Origin: AP-15 sp963790875
Lineage (GTDB): Bacteria; Pseudomonadota; Alphaproteobacteria; ATCC43930; CGMCC-115725
Length of the DNA stretch: 64,000 nucleotides
Direction of reading: 5' to 3'
NCBI GenBank assembly: GCA_963790875.1
Contig: CAWBQT010000020.1
Coordinates: forward strand, 1-64,000
Positions 16,166 to 24,146 of the stretch are shown piece after piece. The notes under the pieces are model-generated. The model was not told the DNA's origin. It worked only from the letters and a program-made list of their open reading frames with translations, and did no database searches. A program made the translations under genes and the position numbers. Position 1 is the stretch's first letter, and each line of letters begins with the position of its first letter.

Positions 16166-18630
16166 CGGATCCTTCCGCGACCTCCGATGCCCGGTTGGCC
16201 GCGCGGCTCAGGCTTGCCGAGGCGGCGCTCCTGTGGGAGCGGCTTTGGCCCGAATGCTGGCCGGCGATCGCCGTGCTGGGCGTGTTCTCGGTCCTCGCCT
16301 TGTTCGATCTGCTGCCGGAGCTGCCGGGTCGCTGGCACGCGGCAGTCCTCCTGGTCTTCGGCGTCGCCCTGATGGTTGCGGCCGGGCGGGCGATCGGCGG
16401 CTTCGCGCCGCCTGGCCGCGATGCCGCGCGCCGCCGCATCGAGCGGGCGAGCGGTCTCCCCCATCGTCCGCTGCAGGCGTTGGCCGACCAGCCGGGGATG
16501 TCTTTGGACCCGGCGGCCGCGCTGTTGTGGCACGCGCATCGGCGCCGCATGCAAGCCGCGATACGGCACCTGCGGATTGGTCTGCCGGTCGGCGGGCTCG
16601 CCGCACGCGATCCGTTGGGGCTGCGGGCGGTGCTGGCAGTCCTCCTTGTCCTCGGCGCGGTCGATGCCGGCGGCGATTGGCGCGACCGGTTGCTGCTGGC
16701 GCTGACGCCGGCGCTGGACTACGGCACGCCCGCGGTCGCCGCCAGCCTCGACATCTGGGTGACGCCCCCCGAATACACCGCGCTGCCGCCGCAATTCTTG
16801 CGGCCCGCCGAGGCTGAAACGATCAGGATCCCGACCGGCAGCGTGCTCTTGGCCCAAGTGCATGGCGGCGACGGCATACCGCGGCTGACGATCGACGGCC
16901 GGAAATACGACTTCAAGGCGATCGACAACGAGAATTTTCAGCTTTCGCAAAAACTGACGGGCGGCAGACGCCTCGAAATAGAGCAGGTCGGCGCGGCGCT
17001 CGGCAGCTGGCCAATCGAGATCATCCCGGACTATCCGCCGTCGATCGGCTTTGCCGGACGACCAGTCTCGACGGGGCAGGGGGCGCTGCGGATCGCCTAT
17101 CAGGCGGCGGACCAATACGGGATCGAGGACGTAAAGGCGGTGATCACCCGCCCGGGGGACAAAAAGGGCGGCAATATTGTGCTCGACCTGCCGCTCCCCG
17201 GCCTTCACCTGAAACGCGCAAAGGCCGCGAGCTTTGTCGATTTGACGCCGCATCCTTGGGCGGGGCTGCCGGTCGAGATCCGGCTCGTCGCGGTCGACGC
17301 TGCCGGTCAGCACGGCGAAAGCGCGGCGGTCCGTATCACGCTTCCGGCGCGCAGCTTCCACAATCCGGTGGCGCGCGCGCTCGTCGAAGAGCGCAAGGAG
17401 CTGGTCAAAGATCCGACGGCGCGCATTGCGGTCGCCGAGATCATCGGGGATTTGCGGGGTGAAACGCAGCTCTACGGCGGCGATGCCGCCGCGTTCCTCG
17501 ATATGCGCGTCGCCCAGGAGAGCCTGCGGTTCGGCAAGGCGACGCATCCGCTTGCCCCGGTGGAGCAGCTGTTGTGGGACACGGCGGTGCGGATCGAGGA
17601 CGGCAACGCGCCGCTTGCCTTGCAGGAATTGCGTCGGCTCGAACAGCAGTTGGAAAGCGCCTTGACGAACAAGGCTTCCGATCGCGAGATCGACCGCCTG
17701 ATGAACGAGTTGCAGCAGGCGCTCGACCGCTATCTGCAGGCGCTCGCGCAAAACGCGGCGCACCGCCCGCCGCCACAGAACGAGCCGGTGGATCCCTCCC
17801 GGATCGTCGCCGGCCGCGATCTGCAACGTATGCTCGAAGAGGCTCGCGAGCTCGCGCGCTCCGGCGCGCGGGACCAGGCGCAGGCGCTCTTGTCGCAACT
17901 GCAGAACATGCTCGAAAATTTGCGCATGGTCGGCCCTGGGCAACTGGGGCGCGGATCGAACGAAGCGCAGCAGACGATGCGCGGAATGCACGATCTGATG
18001 CAGCGCCAGCAGCGGTTGCTCGATCGCAGCTTCCGTGCCGAACAGCAGGAGGAACCGGACAGCATGGGTTTGGGCCGGCAGCAGCCCGATGGCATGCAGT
18101 CAGGCGTCGCGCAGCCGGGCGGCAATGGCCAGCTCGGCGACGCCGCCGGAGAACAGGATGCGCTGCGGCATGCCCTGGGCGACATGATGCGGCAGCTCGG
18201 CGAGCAAACCGGACAGATTCCCGACCCGCTCGGTCGCGCCGAACGCGCCATGCGAGACGCGGGCAAGGCGCTGCACGCCGGACGGCCGGGGGCGGCCATT
18301 GGACCACAGACCGACGCGCTCGCGCAGCTGCGGCAGGCGACGCGCGAGATCGCCCAGCAGATGCAGCAGCAGTTGGGCGGCACCTGGGGCGGGCGCGGCG
18401 AGCATGGCGGAACCGCGGGCGACGAGCGGGAAGACCGGGTGCCGCGCGACCCGCTCGGCCGGCCGTTGCCGACCAATGGCGCGTTTGACGAAGGCGACGT
18501 CAAGATCCCCGACTGGAACACTCTGCAACAATCCCGCCAGATTCTGGACGAACTGCGCCGCCGCTCCGGCGAGAGCTATCGTCCGACCCTGGAACTCGAC
18601 TATATCAACCGCCTGCTGCAGCAGTTTTAG
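16162..18630 (+). CDS. DUF4175/TIGR02302-family membrane protein
   Basis: An 822-residue protein of a family restricted to alphaproteobacteria. It has two or three transmembrane segments near the N-terminus (about residues 33-50, 57-76 and 152-170). A periplasmic-looking beta-rich region follows, then a long Gln/Glu/Arg-rich helical region (about 400-720) with many QQ and MQ pairs, such as MRGMHDLMQRQQRLLDRSF. The C-terminal block ends KIPDWNTLQQSRQILDELRR, a family hallmark. The function is unknown. Start ATG 16162 overlaps the lysA stop, so it is cotranscribed with argH-lptM-lysA. Confidence 0.9.
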   Translation: MTDPSATSDARLAARLRLAEAALLWERLWPECWPAIAVLGVFSVLALFDLLPELPGRWHAAVLLVFGVALMVAAGRAIGGFAPPGRDAARRRIERASGLPHRPLQALADQPGMSLDPAAALLWHAHRRRMQAAIRHLRIGLPVGGLAARDPLGLRAVLAVLLVLGAVDAGGDWRDRLLLALTPALDYGTPAVAASLDIWVTPPEYTALPPQFLRPAEAETIRIPTGSVLLAQVHGGDGIPRLTIDGRKYDFKAIDNENFQLSQKLTGGRRLEIEQVGAALGSWPIEIIPDYPPSIGFAGRPVSTGQGALRIAYQAADQYGIEDVKAVITRPGDKKGGNIVLDLPLPGLHLKRAKAASFVDLTPHPWAGLPVEIRLVAVDAAGQHGESAAVRITLPARSFHNPVARALVEERKELVKDPTARIAVAEIIGDLRGETQLYGGDAAAFLDMRVAQESLRFGKATHPLAPVEQLLWDTAVRIEDGNAPLALQELRRLEQQLESALTNKASDREIDRLMNELQQALDRYLQALAQNAAHRPPPQNEPVDPSRIVAGRDLQRMLEEARELARSGARDQAQALLSQLQNMLENLRMVGPGQLGRGSNEAQQTMRGMHDLMQRQQRLLDRSFRAEQQEEPDSMGLGRQQPDGMQSGVAQPGGNGQLGDAAGEQDALRHALGDMMRQLGEQTGQIPDPLGRAERAMRDAGKALHAGRPGAAIGPQTDALAQLRQATREIAQQMQQQLGGTWGGRGEHGGTAGDEREDRVPRDPLGRPLPTNGAFDEGDVKIPDWNTLQQSRQILDELRRRSGESYRPTLELDYINRLLQQF

Positions 18631-19281
18631 GGGGAACAATCGGCCACCGGTTTGGTCGGGCCGCCCCGGCGCCGCGGCTGCCGACTCGGGCTATCGGCGG
18701 GTGCTTCGGCTGTGCATTCGCGTCCATTCAGCGCGACTGCACGGAGCCCGCCAAAATCCCTGGTAACAGCCAAAATAACAGCGAAAGCGGTGGATTTGGC
18801 CCGATCTCGCTCCGAAAACTTGCACAAAATCAAATTCTTGGCGATTGAGTTCCCTACCGACGGAACAGGAAAATAATTCGCTTCTTCAGGGAATTAAATC
18901 GGGGCCGAACTGGGAATAAAGGGAAACTGCCAAAACTTGTCTGCCACCGGCGCGTTTGAACGTCGAAACGTAAGTCGCCTCCGATGCTATCATAGCAATT
19001 TCATGGCAGAACAATCACGATTTGTCAATGCGGCGGGGCCCGGTTGCAGCGCTCCGGCGTCGCGACGGGCGCCGGTTTCATTTAAACCGGCAACGGCCCG
19101 AGTATCGCGGCCGTTAGCAAGTGCTGGCCAGGACGTCGTGACGGCGCCTCGCCAGCCCCGGTATTTCCCAAATTTCTCGCCTTGATCAAATGGAACACGG
19201 GGCCAAGGAGGAAGCTTCTACGATGCGGCGACGCATTGGCGGATGCATCGGACAGGGATTTGAGGTATATTCGCGCCATCG
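18631..19281 (+). other. 651-base intergenic region, partly AT-rich
   Basis: No convincing gene is seen. The stretch 18760-19010 is clearly less GC-rich than its surroundings. The remainder (19020-19280) is GC-rich. It must carry the promoter of the DUF882 gene. A purine-rich AAGGAGGAAG at about 19206 is followed by ATG 19222, but that frame only shadows the DUF882 gene in another frame, so I do not call it. Confidence 0.5.
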
Positions 19282-19965
19282 ATGGATCGACGCCTGTTTC
19301 TTGCACTGGCTGCCGGCGGTGCGGCCTTGCCGCTTTCGGCCGGGGCGCTGCCGCGGCTGCCCGAGCCGCGCCGGCTGCATCTCGCCAATCCGCACACCGG
19401 CGAGAGCTTCAGCGGCCCCTATCGCGACGGCAGCGGGCCGATCCCCGAGGCGATGGCGGAACTCAACGTCTTTCTGCGCGATTTTCATTCGGGCGCGGCA
19501 ACCGCGATGGATGTCGGAGTCATCGATTTCCTGGCCGATGTCCTCGCCGCGGTCGGCGTCGCGAAAGCCACGATCCTCTCGGCCTACCGCACCCGCGAAA
19601 CCAACGAGATGCTCGCCCGCACGATCTTCGGCGTGGCGGAAAACAGCCAGCATATCTACGCCCGGGCGCTCGACATCACGCTCGACGCGAAACTCGCCGA
19701 AGCGATGCAGGCGGCGCGGTCGATGCGGCGCGGCGGCGTCGGCTGGTACCCGCATTCGAACTTCATCCATATCGACAGCGGGCCGGTGCGCAACTGGACG
19801 CTGGACGGCGCCGGCTTTGGCGATCTGTTGATGTTCGACGGCCAGCGCTTGCGGTTCTCGGCACCACATCGCCCGCTGACCGTCAACGAGCGGATCGCGC
19901 TGCGGCGGGAGCTCGCCCGCGCCGAATTTCTCGCCCGCCTCCGCCACTTGGGGTTCAACCCGTGA
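19282..19965 (+). CDS. DUF882 (YcbK-like) exported M15-type peptidase-like protein
   Basis: A 227-residue protein with an N-terminal signal (MDRRLFLALAAGGAALPLSAGA) and a D-Ala-D-Ala carboxypeptidase M15A fold. ILSAYRTRETNEML gives the SxxR-type motif, SQHIYARALDITL the HxxxxAxD zinc motif, and YPHSNFIHIDSGPVRNW the third metal-binding His. YcbK/MepK-like proteins cleave peptidoglycan cross-links in the periplasm. The enzymatic activity is inferred from conserved metal ligands. It converges on mbfA with an 11-base overlap. Confidence 0.9.
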   Translation: MDRRLFLALAAGGAALPLSAGALPRLPEPRRLHLANPHTGESFSGPYRDGSGPIPEAMAELNVFLRDFHSGAATAMDVGVIDFLADVLAAVGVAKATILSAYRTRETNEMLARTIFGVAENSQHIYARALDITLDAKLAEAMQAARSMRRGGVGWYPHSNFIHIDSGPVRNWTLDGAGFGDLLMFDGQRLRFSAPHRPLTVNERIALRRELARAEFLARLRHLGFNP

Positions 19966-21085
19966 GCACGCCCCCGATCAGGCGGCCGAGGCCGTAGGTG
20001 ACCCCGGCCGCGGCGAGGCCGACGAGCAGCTGGCGGAACGCCGAAAACCAGAGATTGCGGCCGGTGAACAGCGTGGTGCCGGCGCCGATCAGACACAATG
20101 CGGCGCCGCTTGCCGCAACGCTCGCGACCAGCGCCGGGGTACCGGCAAGCGCGATATAGGGTGCCACCGGAAAGATCGCGCCGAGCGCGAAAAGCAGAAA
20201 AGAGGTACCGCCGGCAGCCCAGGCCGAGCCGCCGAGTTCGTCGGGATCGATCCCCAACTCCTCGCGGACGAGCGTGTCGAGAGCCGTCTTCTTGTTGGCG
20301 ATCAGCTGCGCCGAGAGCGTCTTCGCCAGATCTTCGGGCAGCCCTTTTGCTTGATAAATCAGCGCCAGTTCCTCCTGCTCCTCTTCCGGCACCTGGTCGA
20401 GTTCGTCCGCTTCGGTGGCGATCTGGCGCTGCGCGGATTCACGGGCCGTATTGACCGACAACCATTCGCCGAGGGCCATCGAGCACGAGCCCGCCAAGAG
20501 GCCGGCGAAGCCGGTGACGAGAATCGCATGCGCCGCCATGTCTGCGCCGGCGACGCCCATCACCAGGCTGAGATTGGAGACCAGTCCATCATTGGCGCCG
20601 AGCACGGCGGCGCGCAGTGCGTTGCCGCCCATGCCGCGATGCCGGCCTTCGAGGCGCGCCAGGACGGGGCCGGTCAGCGCCGTCTGCGACGGCGCCGCCA
20701 GCGCCGCGATGATACGGGCATGCGACCGTTCGGCCGCCGGCAGTCCGCCGGCCACCGCCTCGGGCTGTGCGGCGTAGGAGCCGCTGTCCAGTTGTTCGAG
20801 CGTGTTGACCGAAGGCAGCACAAAGCCGGGCCCGAAGCGGCGCGCTAGCCAGCTCAAGGCCCGCGTCCGAAAGTCTGGCTGCAGCTTCGGCGCCTTGCGG
20901 CCGACGGCCTCGATCCGGCGCTTCCAGAATTCGGCGTGCGCTTCCTCGACCGCGGCGAGGCGCGCATAGACCTGCGCGAGATCGGGGTTCTTCTCGTTCT
21001 CCGACAGGGTTCGGTAGAGTGCTGCGCTATCGACCTCGCCCTGCAGGTTCGCCGTATAGCGATCCTGCGCGTCCGGTTCGGCCAT
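19955..21085 (-). CDS. mbfA: MbfA-type membrane-bound ferritin/iron exporter (rubrerythrin-VIT1 fusion)
   Basis: A 376-residue fusion. Residues ~10-75 form a ferritin-like four-helix diiron domain (VDSAALYRTLSENEKNP, AAVEEAHAEFWKRR). The C-terminal ~220 residues form a CCC1/VIT1 vacuolar iron transporter-like membrane domain (NALRAAVLGANDGLVSNLSL, GEWLSVNTARE, and several TM helices near the end). In Agrobacterium and Bradyrhizobium MbfA exports iron and protects against iron and peroxide stress, normally under Irr control. I could not identify an Irr box upstream. Domain order and length match the family. Confidence 0.92.
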   Translation of the reverse strand: MAEPDAQDRYTANLQGEVDSAALYRTLSENEKNPDLAQVYARLAAVEEAHAEFWKRRIEAVGRKAPKLQPDFRTRALSWLARRFGPGFVLPSVNTLEQLDSGSYAAQPEAVAGGLPAAERSHARIIAALAAPSQTALTGPVLARLEGRHRGMGGNALRAAVLGANDGLVSNLSLVMGVAGADMAAHAILVTGFAGLLAGSCSMALGEWLSVNTARESAQRQIATEADELDQVPEEEQEELALIYQAKGLPEDLAKTLSAQLIANKKTALDTLVREELGIDPDELGGSAWAAGGTSFLLFALGAIFPVAPYIALAGTPALVASVAASGAALCLIGAGTTLFTGRNLWFSAFRQLLVGLAAAGVTYGLGRLIGGVLTG

Positions 21086-21133
21086 ATCCTCCCCCGCGCT
21101 TTGATCGCCGCTCGGCGAAGGCGCGACGCGGCG

Positions 21134-21916
21134 TCAGAGTGCCGAGCGGCGGCTGCCGCCGCCGCCATCGATCGTGATGATCGAACCCGTTGTATAGCCC
21201 GATCTGTCGGAGGCGAGAAAGGCCGCCATCCAGGCGATCTCCTCAGGCCTAGCGGCGCGGCCGAAGGCATAGCCGGTCATCAGCTCGGGCCAGCGTTCGG
21301 CGTCGCCGAAACGGGTCTCGGCGCGGGTGCGCATCAGCGTGACGAGCCGCTCGGTCATCACCGGGCCGGGATTGATGCCGACGACCCGCAACCCGTCGCG
21401 CGGCGCCGTGCCGCCGATCGCGCGGGTGAACGCCATCAGCGAGGCGTTGCCGGAGGAGCCGGCGATGTATTCGAAATCGGGGTTTTCGCCGGCGGCGCCG
21501 AGGATATTGACGATGACCCCCGCCTTCCGGCCCCGCATCAGCCCATAGAAGCGCCGTGTCATATTGATATAGCCGAAGACTTTCAGGTCCCAGGCGGCAC
21601 GCCAGCGCGCCTCGTCGATAGCGTCGAGATTGCCGCCGGGGATGGCGCCGGCGTTGTTGACGAGGATCTCGGTGTCGGCGCATTCGGCCGCGAGCCGGTC
21701 GACATTGCCGCTGTCCGAAAGATCGAGCGGGAAGATGCGGACCGCGACGTTGTGCTGGCCGGCGATTGCCGCGCGCGCGGCTTCGAGGTCGGCCGCGGTG
21801 CGCGCCACCAGCGCGACATCGCATCCTTCCTCGGCCAGCACCTCGGCGCAAGCCCTTCCGATCCCTTTGGAAGCGCCGGTCACCAGCGCCTTTCTCCCAC
21901 GCAAACCCAACTCCAT
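21134..21916 (-). CDS. SDR-fold oxidoreductase-like protein lacking the usual catalytic Tyr/Lys
   Basis: A 260-residue short-chain dehydrogenase fold. The NAD(P)-binding TGASKGIG and NNAG motifs are present, and the C-terminus SGYTTGSIITIDGG is typical. At the active site, where YxxxK is expected before the helix LMAFTRAIG, the sequence is GSSGNAS. The Tyr and Lys positions therefore read Gly and Asn, and the usual catalytic Ser region reads GAAGENP. I recall a related group from rhizobia with the same change. It may have another mechanism or be non-catalytic. Start ATG 21916 gives the canonical N-terminus MELGLRGRKALVTGAS. Confidence 0.88.
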   Translation of the reverse strand: MELGLRGRKALVTGASKGIGRACAEVLAEEGCDVALVARTAADLEAARAAIAGQHNVAVRIFPLDLSDSGNVDRLAAECADTEILVNNAGAIPGGNLDAIDEARWRAAWDLKVFGYINMTRRFYGLMRGRKAGVIVNILGAAGENPDFEYIAGSSGNASLMAFTRAIGGTAPRDGLRVVGINPGPVMTERLVTLMRTRAETRFGDAERWPELMTGYAFGRAARPEEIAWMAAFLASDRSGYTTGSIITIDGGGGSRRSAL

Positions 21917-22124
21917 GCTCGTCTCCGATCCCGTCTCGCCGCCCTTTACAGCGCGGCGGCCGGCGAGAATTTTGCCCTCGTTGATCGAGGAAGAAAATGC
22001 GCCGCGGCGCGAAACCTGCCCGAGGCGCAAAAGGCCATCCCCCATCGAGCTGATCTACCTATAAGTGCTTCCAGATACAGTCGTTTGCATCTATCACGGA
22101 CGTGGCAAAGCTCTTTTTCATGTC

Positions 22125-22144
22125 GTCCCGGCGGAAGCCGGGAC
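22125..22144. repeat. REP-like palindrome
   Basis: A perfect 8-bp inverted repeat GTCCCGGC-GGAA-GCCGGGAC. It belongs to the CCCGGC-GRAA-GCCGGG type widely scattered in alphaproteobacterial genomes. It sits 180 bases before the transposase gene and shares its core with the palindrome found inside that gene. Confidence 0.8.
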
Positions 22145-22165
22145 CTATTTCTGCCCTGGATGCCG

Positions 22166-22190
22166 GCCTTCGAGGCTGTAATCCAATCGC
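22166..22190 (+). repeat. solitary copy of the GAGGCTGTAATCCAATC repeat
   Basis: The sequence TTCGAGGCTGTAATCCAATC is a near copy of the 27-bp repeat that flanks the insertion sequence (22214-22240 and 23846-23872). It lies just outside the left end of the element. A further degenerate copy is at 32205-32227. Confidence 0.7.
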
Positions 22191-22213
22191 GCACCACCCA
22201 AATGCGTCGCCCC

Positions 22214-22240
22214 CGCGCAAGAGGCTGTAATCCAATCCCG
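22214..22240 (+). repeat. left inverted repeat of the insertion sequence
   Basis: CGCGCAAGAGGCTGTAATCC continuing with AATCCCG. It pairs with 23846-23872 in inverted orientation (26 of 27 identical). Confidence 0.75.
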
Positions 22241-22326
22241 GCGAAAATTGGGGTGCGGTAGTGAATGCTAGGTTTTGGTCTGCGTTTGCTGTATAGAGCT
22301 ATTAGTGGGGGTAGCGGGGGGCCGCT

Positions 22327-23673
22327 ATGAGCGAGGGGGTGCGGGTGATCGGCCCGGACCGGGCGCAGCGGCGCTGGGACATGGTCGATCTGGATAGCCA
22401 GTTGCCGGACGACCACCGGGCGCGGCTGGTTTGGGCATTTGTCGAAGGTCTGGACCTGAGCGAGTTTTACGAGCGGATCAAGGCGCGCGACGCGGTTGCC
22501 GGGCGGCCGGCCACCGATCCCCGAGTGGTGCTGGCAATCTGGCTTTATGCGACGTTGGAGGGGATCGGCTCGGCGCGGGCGATCGAGCGTCTGTGTCAGC
22601 AGCACGCGGCCTATCGTTGGCTGTGCGGCGGTGCGCCGATCAACCACGATCTGCTGTCCGAGTTTCGGCGCGAGCATGCGGCATTGCTGGATCGCCTGCT
22701 GACGCAGAGCGTGAGCGGACTGATCGCCGAAAAGCTGATCACCCTGGAAGAGCTGATGATTAAGCCTGCCCCGGCGAAAGCCGGGGGCACTAAGGTGCGC
22801 GCCCATGCGGGCCGGGGCTCGCTGTGCAAGCGCAAGCGGCTGGAGACGATCGAGCAGGCGGTGGCGGAACGGGTGGCCGAGCTGAAGAGCGAACTCGATA
22901 CCGATCCTGGGGAGCAGGAGCAGCGGCGCAAGAAGAGGGCCTTGCAGGCGGCGGAAGCGCGGGCCCAGCGGGTTGAGCGGGCGCGGCAGAAACTGGTGGA
23001 GTTGGAGCAGGAGAAGGCGGCGCGGGCCAAGACGCACGCCAAGCAGGAAGCCGAAAAGAGCGAACCCAAAGTGTCGGTCAGCGACCCTGAGGTACGCTCG
23101 ATGCGGTTGCCCGACGGCGCGGCAGCGCCGGCTTGGAATGTGCAAGTGGCGACTGCCAAAGGCTTTATCGTGGAGGTCGATCCAACGGATCGACGCAACG
23201 ACAGCGGCTTGGCGCCGGGCGTGGTGGCGAAAGTTGCCGAGCGCTGCGCTCAGGCACCGCAACGGCTGCTGGCCGATACCACGGCGATGACCCAGGAAGA
23301 CATCGTCACCCTGGCGGAGCACCATCCCGATATGACGGTCTATAGCCCGCCGCCGCCGGAGCGGCCGAACGTTACCGCCGAGACATTGCGCAAGCGGCGC
23401 TGGATCCGCCGCCACGAGCCACCACCGATCATGGCATGGCGCGTGCGGATGGCGAGCGAAGAAGGCCAAGAGGTCTACCGCCGACGCAAGCTGACCGAAC
23501 GGGCGCACGGCATCATCAAAACCCGCGGCATGACCCGGTTCCTGGTGCATGGGCGCGAGAAAGTCCGTTCCGTCTGCCTGTTGCAGGCACTCGCCCTCAA
23601 CCTATCCTGGGCCAATACGTTGCGCCGCCGTATTGCCGCGGCGGCAGCAATGGCGATGCCGGCGACCGCATGA
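22327..23673 (+). CDS. IS1182-family transposase carrying an in-frame REP-like insertion
   Basis: A 448-residue DDE transposase. The N-terminal part (LPDDHRARLVWAFVEGLDL, IWLYATLEGIGSARAIERLC, PINHDLLSEFRREH) and the C-terminal part (RKLTERAHGIIKTRGMTRFL) match IS1182-like transposases. A Glu/Arg/Lys-rich coiled region lies at about 165-250. At residues ~146-154 the sequence KPAPAKAGG interrupts the usual short link between the helix ending LEELMI and the strand TKVRAHAGRGS. This insert is encoded by a palindrome (see 22767-22789). The gene is otherwise intact. No ribosome site stronger than GGGGG is visible. Confidence 0.88.
   Translation: MSEGVRVIGPDRAQRRWDMVDLDSQLPDDHRARLVWAFVEGLDLSEFYERIKARDAVAGRPATDPRVVLAIWLYATLEGIGSARAIERLCQQHAAYRWLCGGAPINHDLLSEFRREHAALLDRLLTQSVSGLIAEKLITLEELMIKPAPAKAGGTKVRAHAGRGSLCKRKRLETIEQAVAERVAELKSELDTDPGEQEQRRKKRALQAAEARAQRVERARQKLVELEQEKAARAKTHAKQEAEKSEPKVSVSDPEVRSMRLPDGAAAPAWNVQVATAKGFIVEVDPTDRRNDSGLAPGVVAKVAERCAQAPQRLLADTTAMTQEDIVTLAEHHPDMTVYSPPPPERPNVTAETLRKRRWIRRHEPPPIMAWRVRMASEEGQEVYRRRKLTERAHGIIKTRGMTRFLVHGREKVRSVCLLQALALNLSWANTLRRRIAAAAAMAMPATA
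22767..22789. repeat. REP-like palindrome inside the transposase gene
   Basis: TGCCCCGGC-GAAA-GCCGGGGGCA forms a 9-bp stem with one bulged G. Its core CCCGGCGAAAGCCGGG matches the intergenic palindrome at 22125-22144 apart from the loop. It adds about 8-9 codons in frame to the transposase. Confidence 0.75.
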
Positions 23674-23702
23674 CCACAGCCCGACGCCTCAGAAGTGCTC
23701 TC

Positions 23703-23760
23703 CTCTATGACATTCCTCTATGACATTCATGGCGTCGCCTATGGCATTCACGGCGTTGCT
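23703..23760 (+). repeat. short degenerate tandem repeats at the 3' side of the transposase
   Basis: CTCTATGACATTC occurs twice in succession. A 21-base unit, TATGACATTCATGGCGTCGCC, then repeats as TATGGCATTCACGGCGTTGCT. These lie between the transposase stop and the right inverted repeat. There is no coding potential and no known role. Confidence 0.6.
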
Positions 23761-23845
23761 GGCCCCATCGATCGAGCAAATATTCGCCAGATCATCGCAC
23801 TCTTAGGTTGAAATTCAATCCAAGACACACGTCGACACCAAAAAT

Positions 23846-23872
23846 CGGGATTGGGTTACAGCCTCTTGCGCG
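23846..23872 (-). repeat. right inverted repeat of the insertion sequence
   Basis: Inverted copy of 22214-22240 reading CGGGATTGGGTTACAGCCTC and onward on the plus strand, with one mismatch. Confidence 0.75.
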
Positions 23873-23906
23873 AGAAAGACGGAAAAGGGGTTTCACACGC
23901 AAGAAG

Positions 23907-23935
23907 CCAATTCGATTACAGCTTCCTTCGCCGGT
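23907..23935 (-). repeat. degenerate copy of the IS-flanking repeat
   Basis: On the minus strand the segment contains GGAAGCTGTAATCGAATTGG, similar to GAGGCTGTAATCCAATCC. Next to it is CGCCGGTATGACGG, a half of the common GTCATnCCGGCG repeat. The rest of 23873-24146 shows no gene. Confidence 0.5.
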
Positions 23936-24146
23936 ATGACGGAGGATATTTCGGGATTCTTTAAGGCAACAGGAACTTCTGAAGCGGTGCTCTGACTGTG
24001 CAATGCAGACTTATGGGTAAGATCAGCCGATCGAGGGGGCTCTCAATGCCGGCAAAGTCCTGAGACTGCCAAACGAGAAGCTTTTCCTCCGCGTCTTCTT
24101 TTCGGCACCGATATGCCCGGATATCAACTGCAAGGCCCTCGGGCGG

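Larger units (their letters stand above)
22214..23872 (+). mobile_element. IS1182-like insertion sequence with 27-bp inverted terminal repeats
   Basis: A 1659-bp element with one transposase gene (22327-23673). It is bounded by inverted copies of a 27-bp sequence with the core GAGGCTGTAAYCCAATCCCG at 22214-22240 and 23846-23872, differing at one position. The length and single DDE transposase suit the IS1182 family. I cannot see a clear target duplication, and similar solitary repeats nearby leave open that the repeats are a separate dispersed family into which the element inserted. The true ends are therefore provisional. Confidence 0.65.

Noticed and set aside
18652..18876. 74-codon frame in the gap after the DUF4175 gene
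   Set aside because: No ribosome site, no recognisable features and mixed base composition across the frame.
21946..23550. Long minus-strand frame of about 530 codons opposite the transposase gene
   Set aside because: It is antisense to a clear transposase, rich in Arg/His/Pro with no domain, and starts in unrelated sequence. It is a high-GC shadow.
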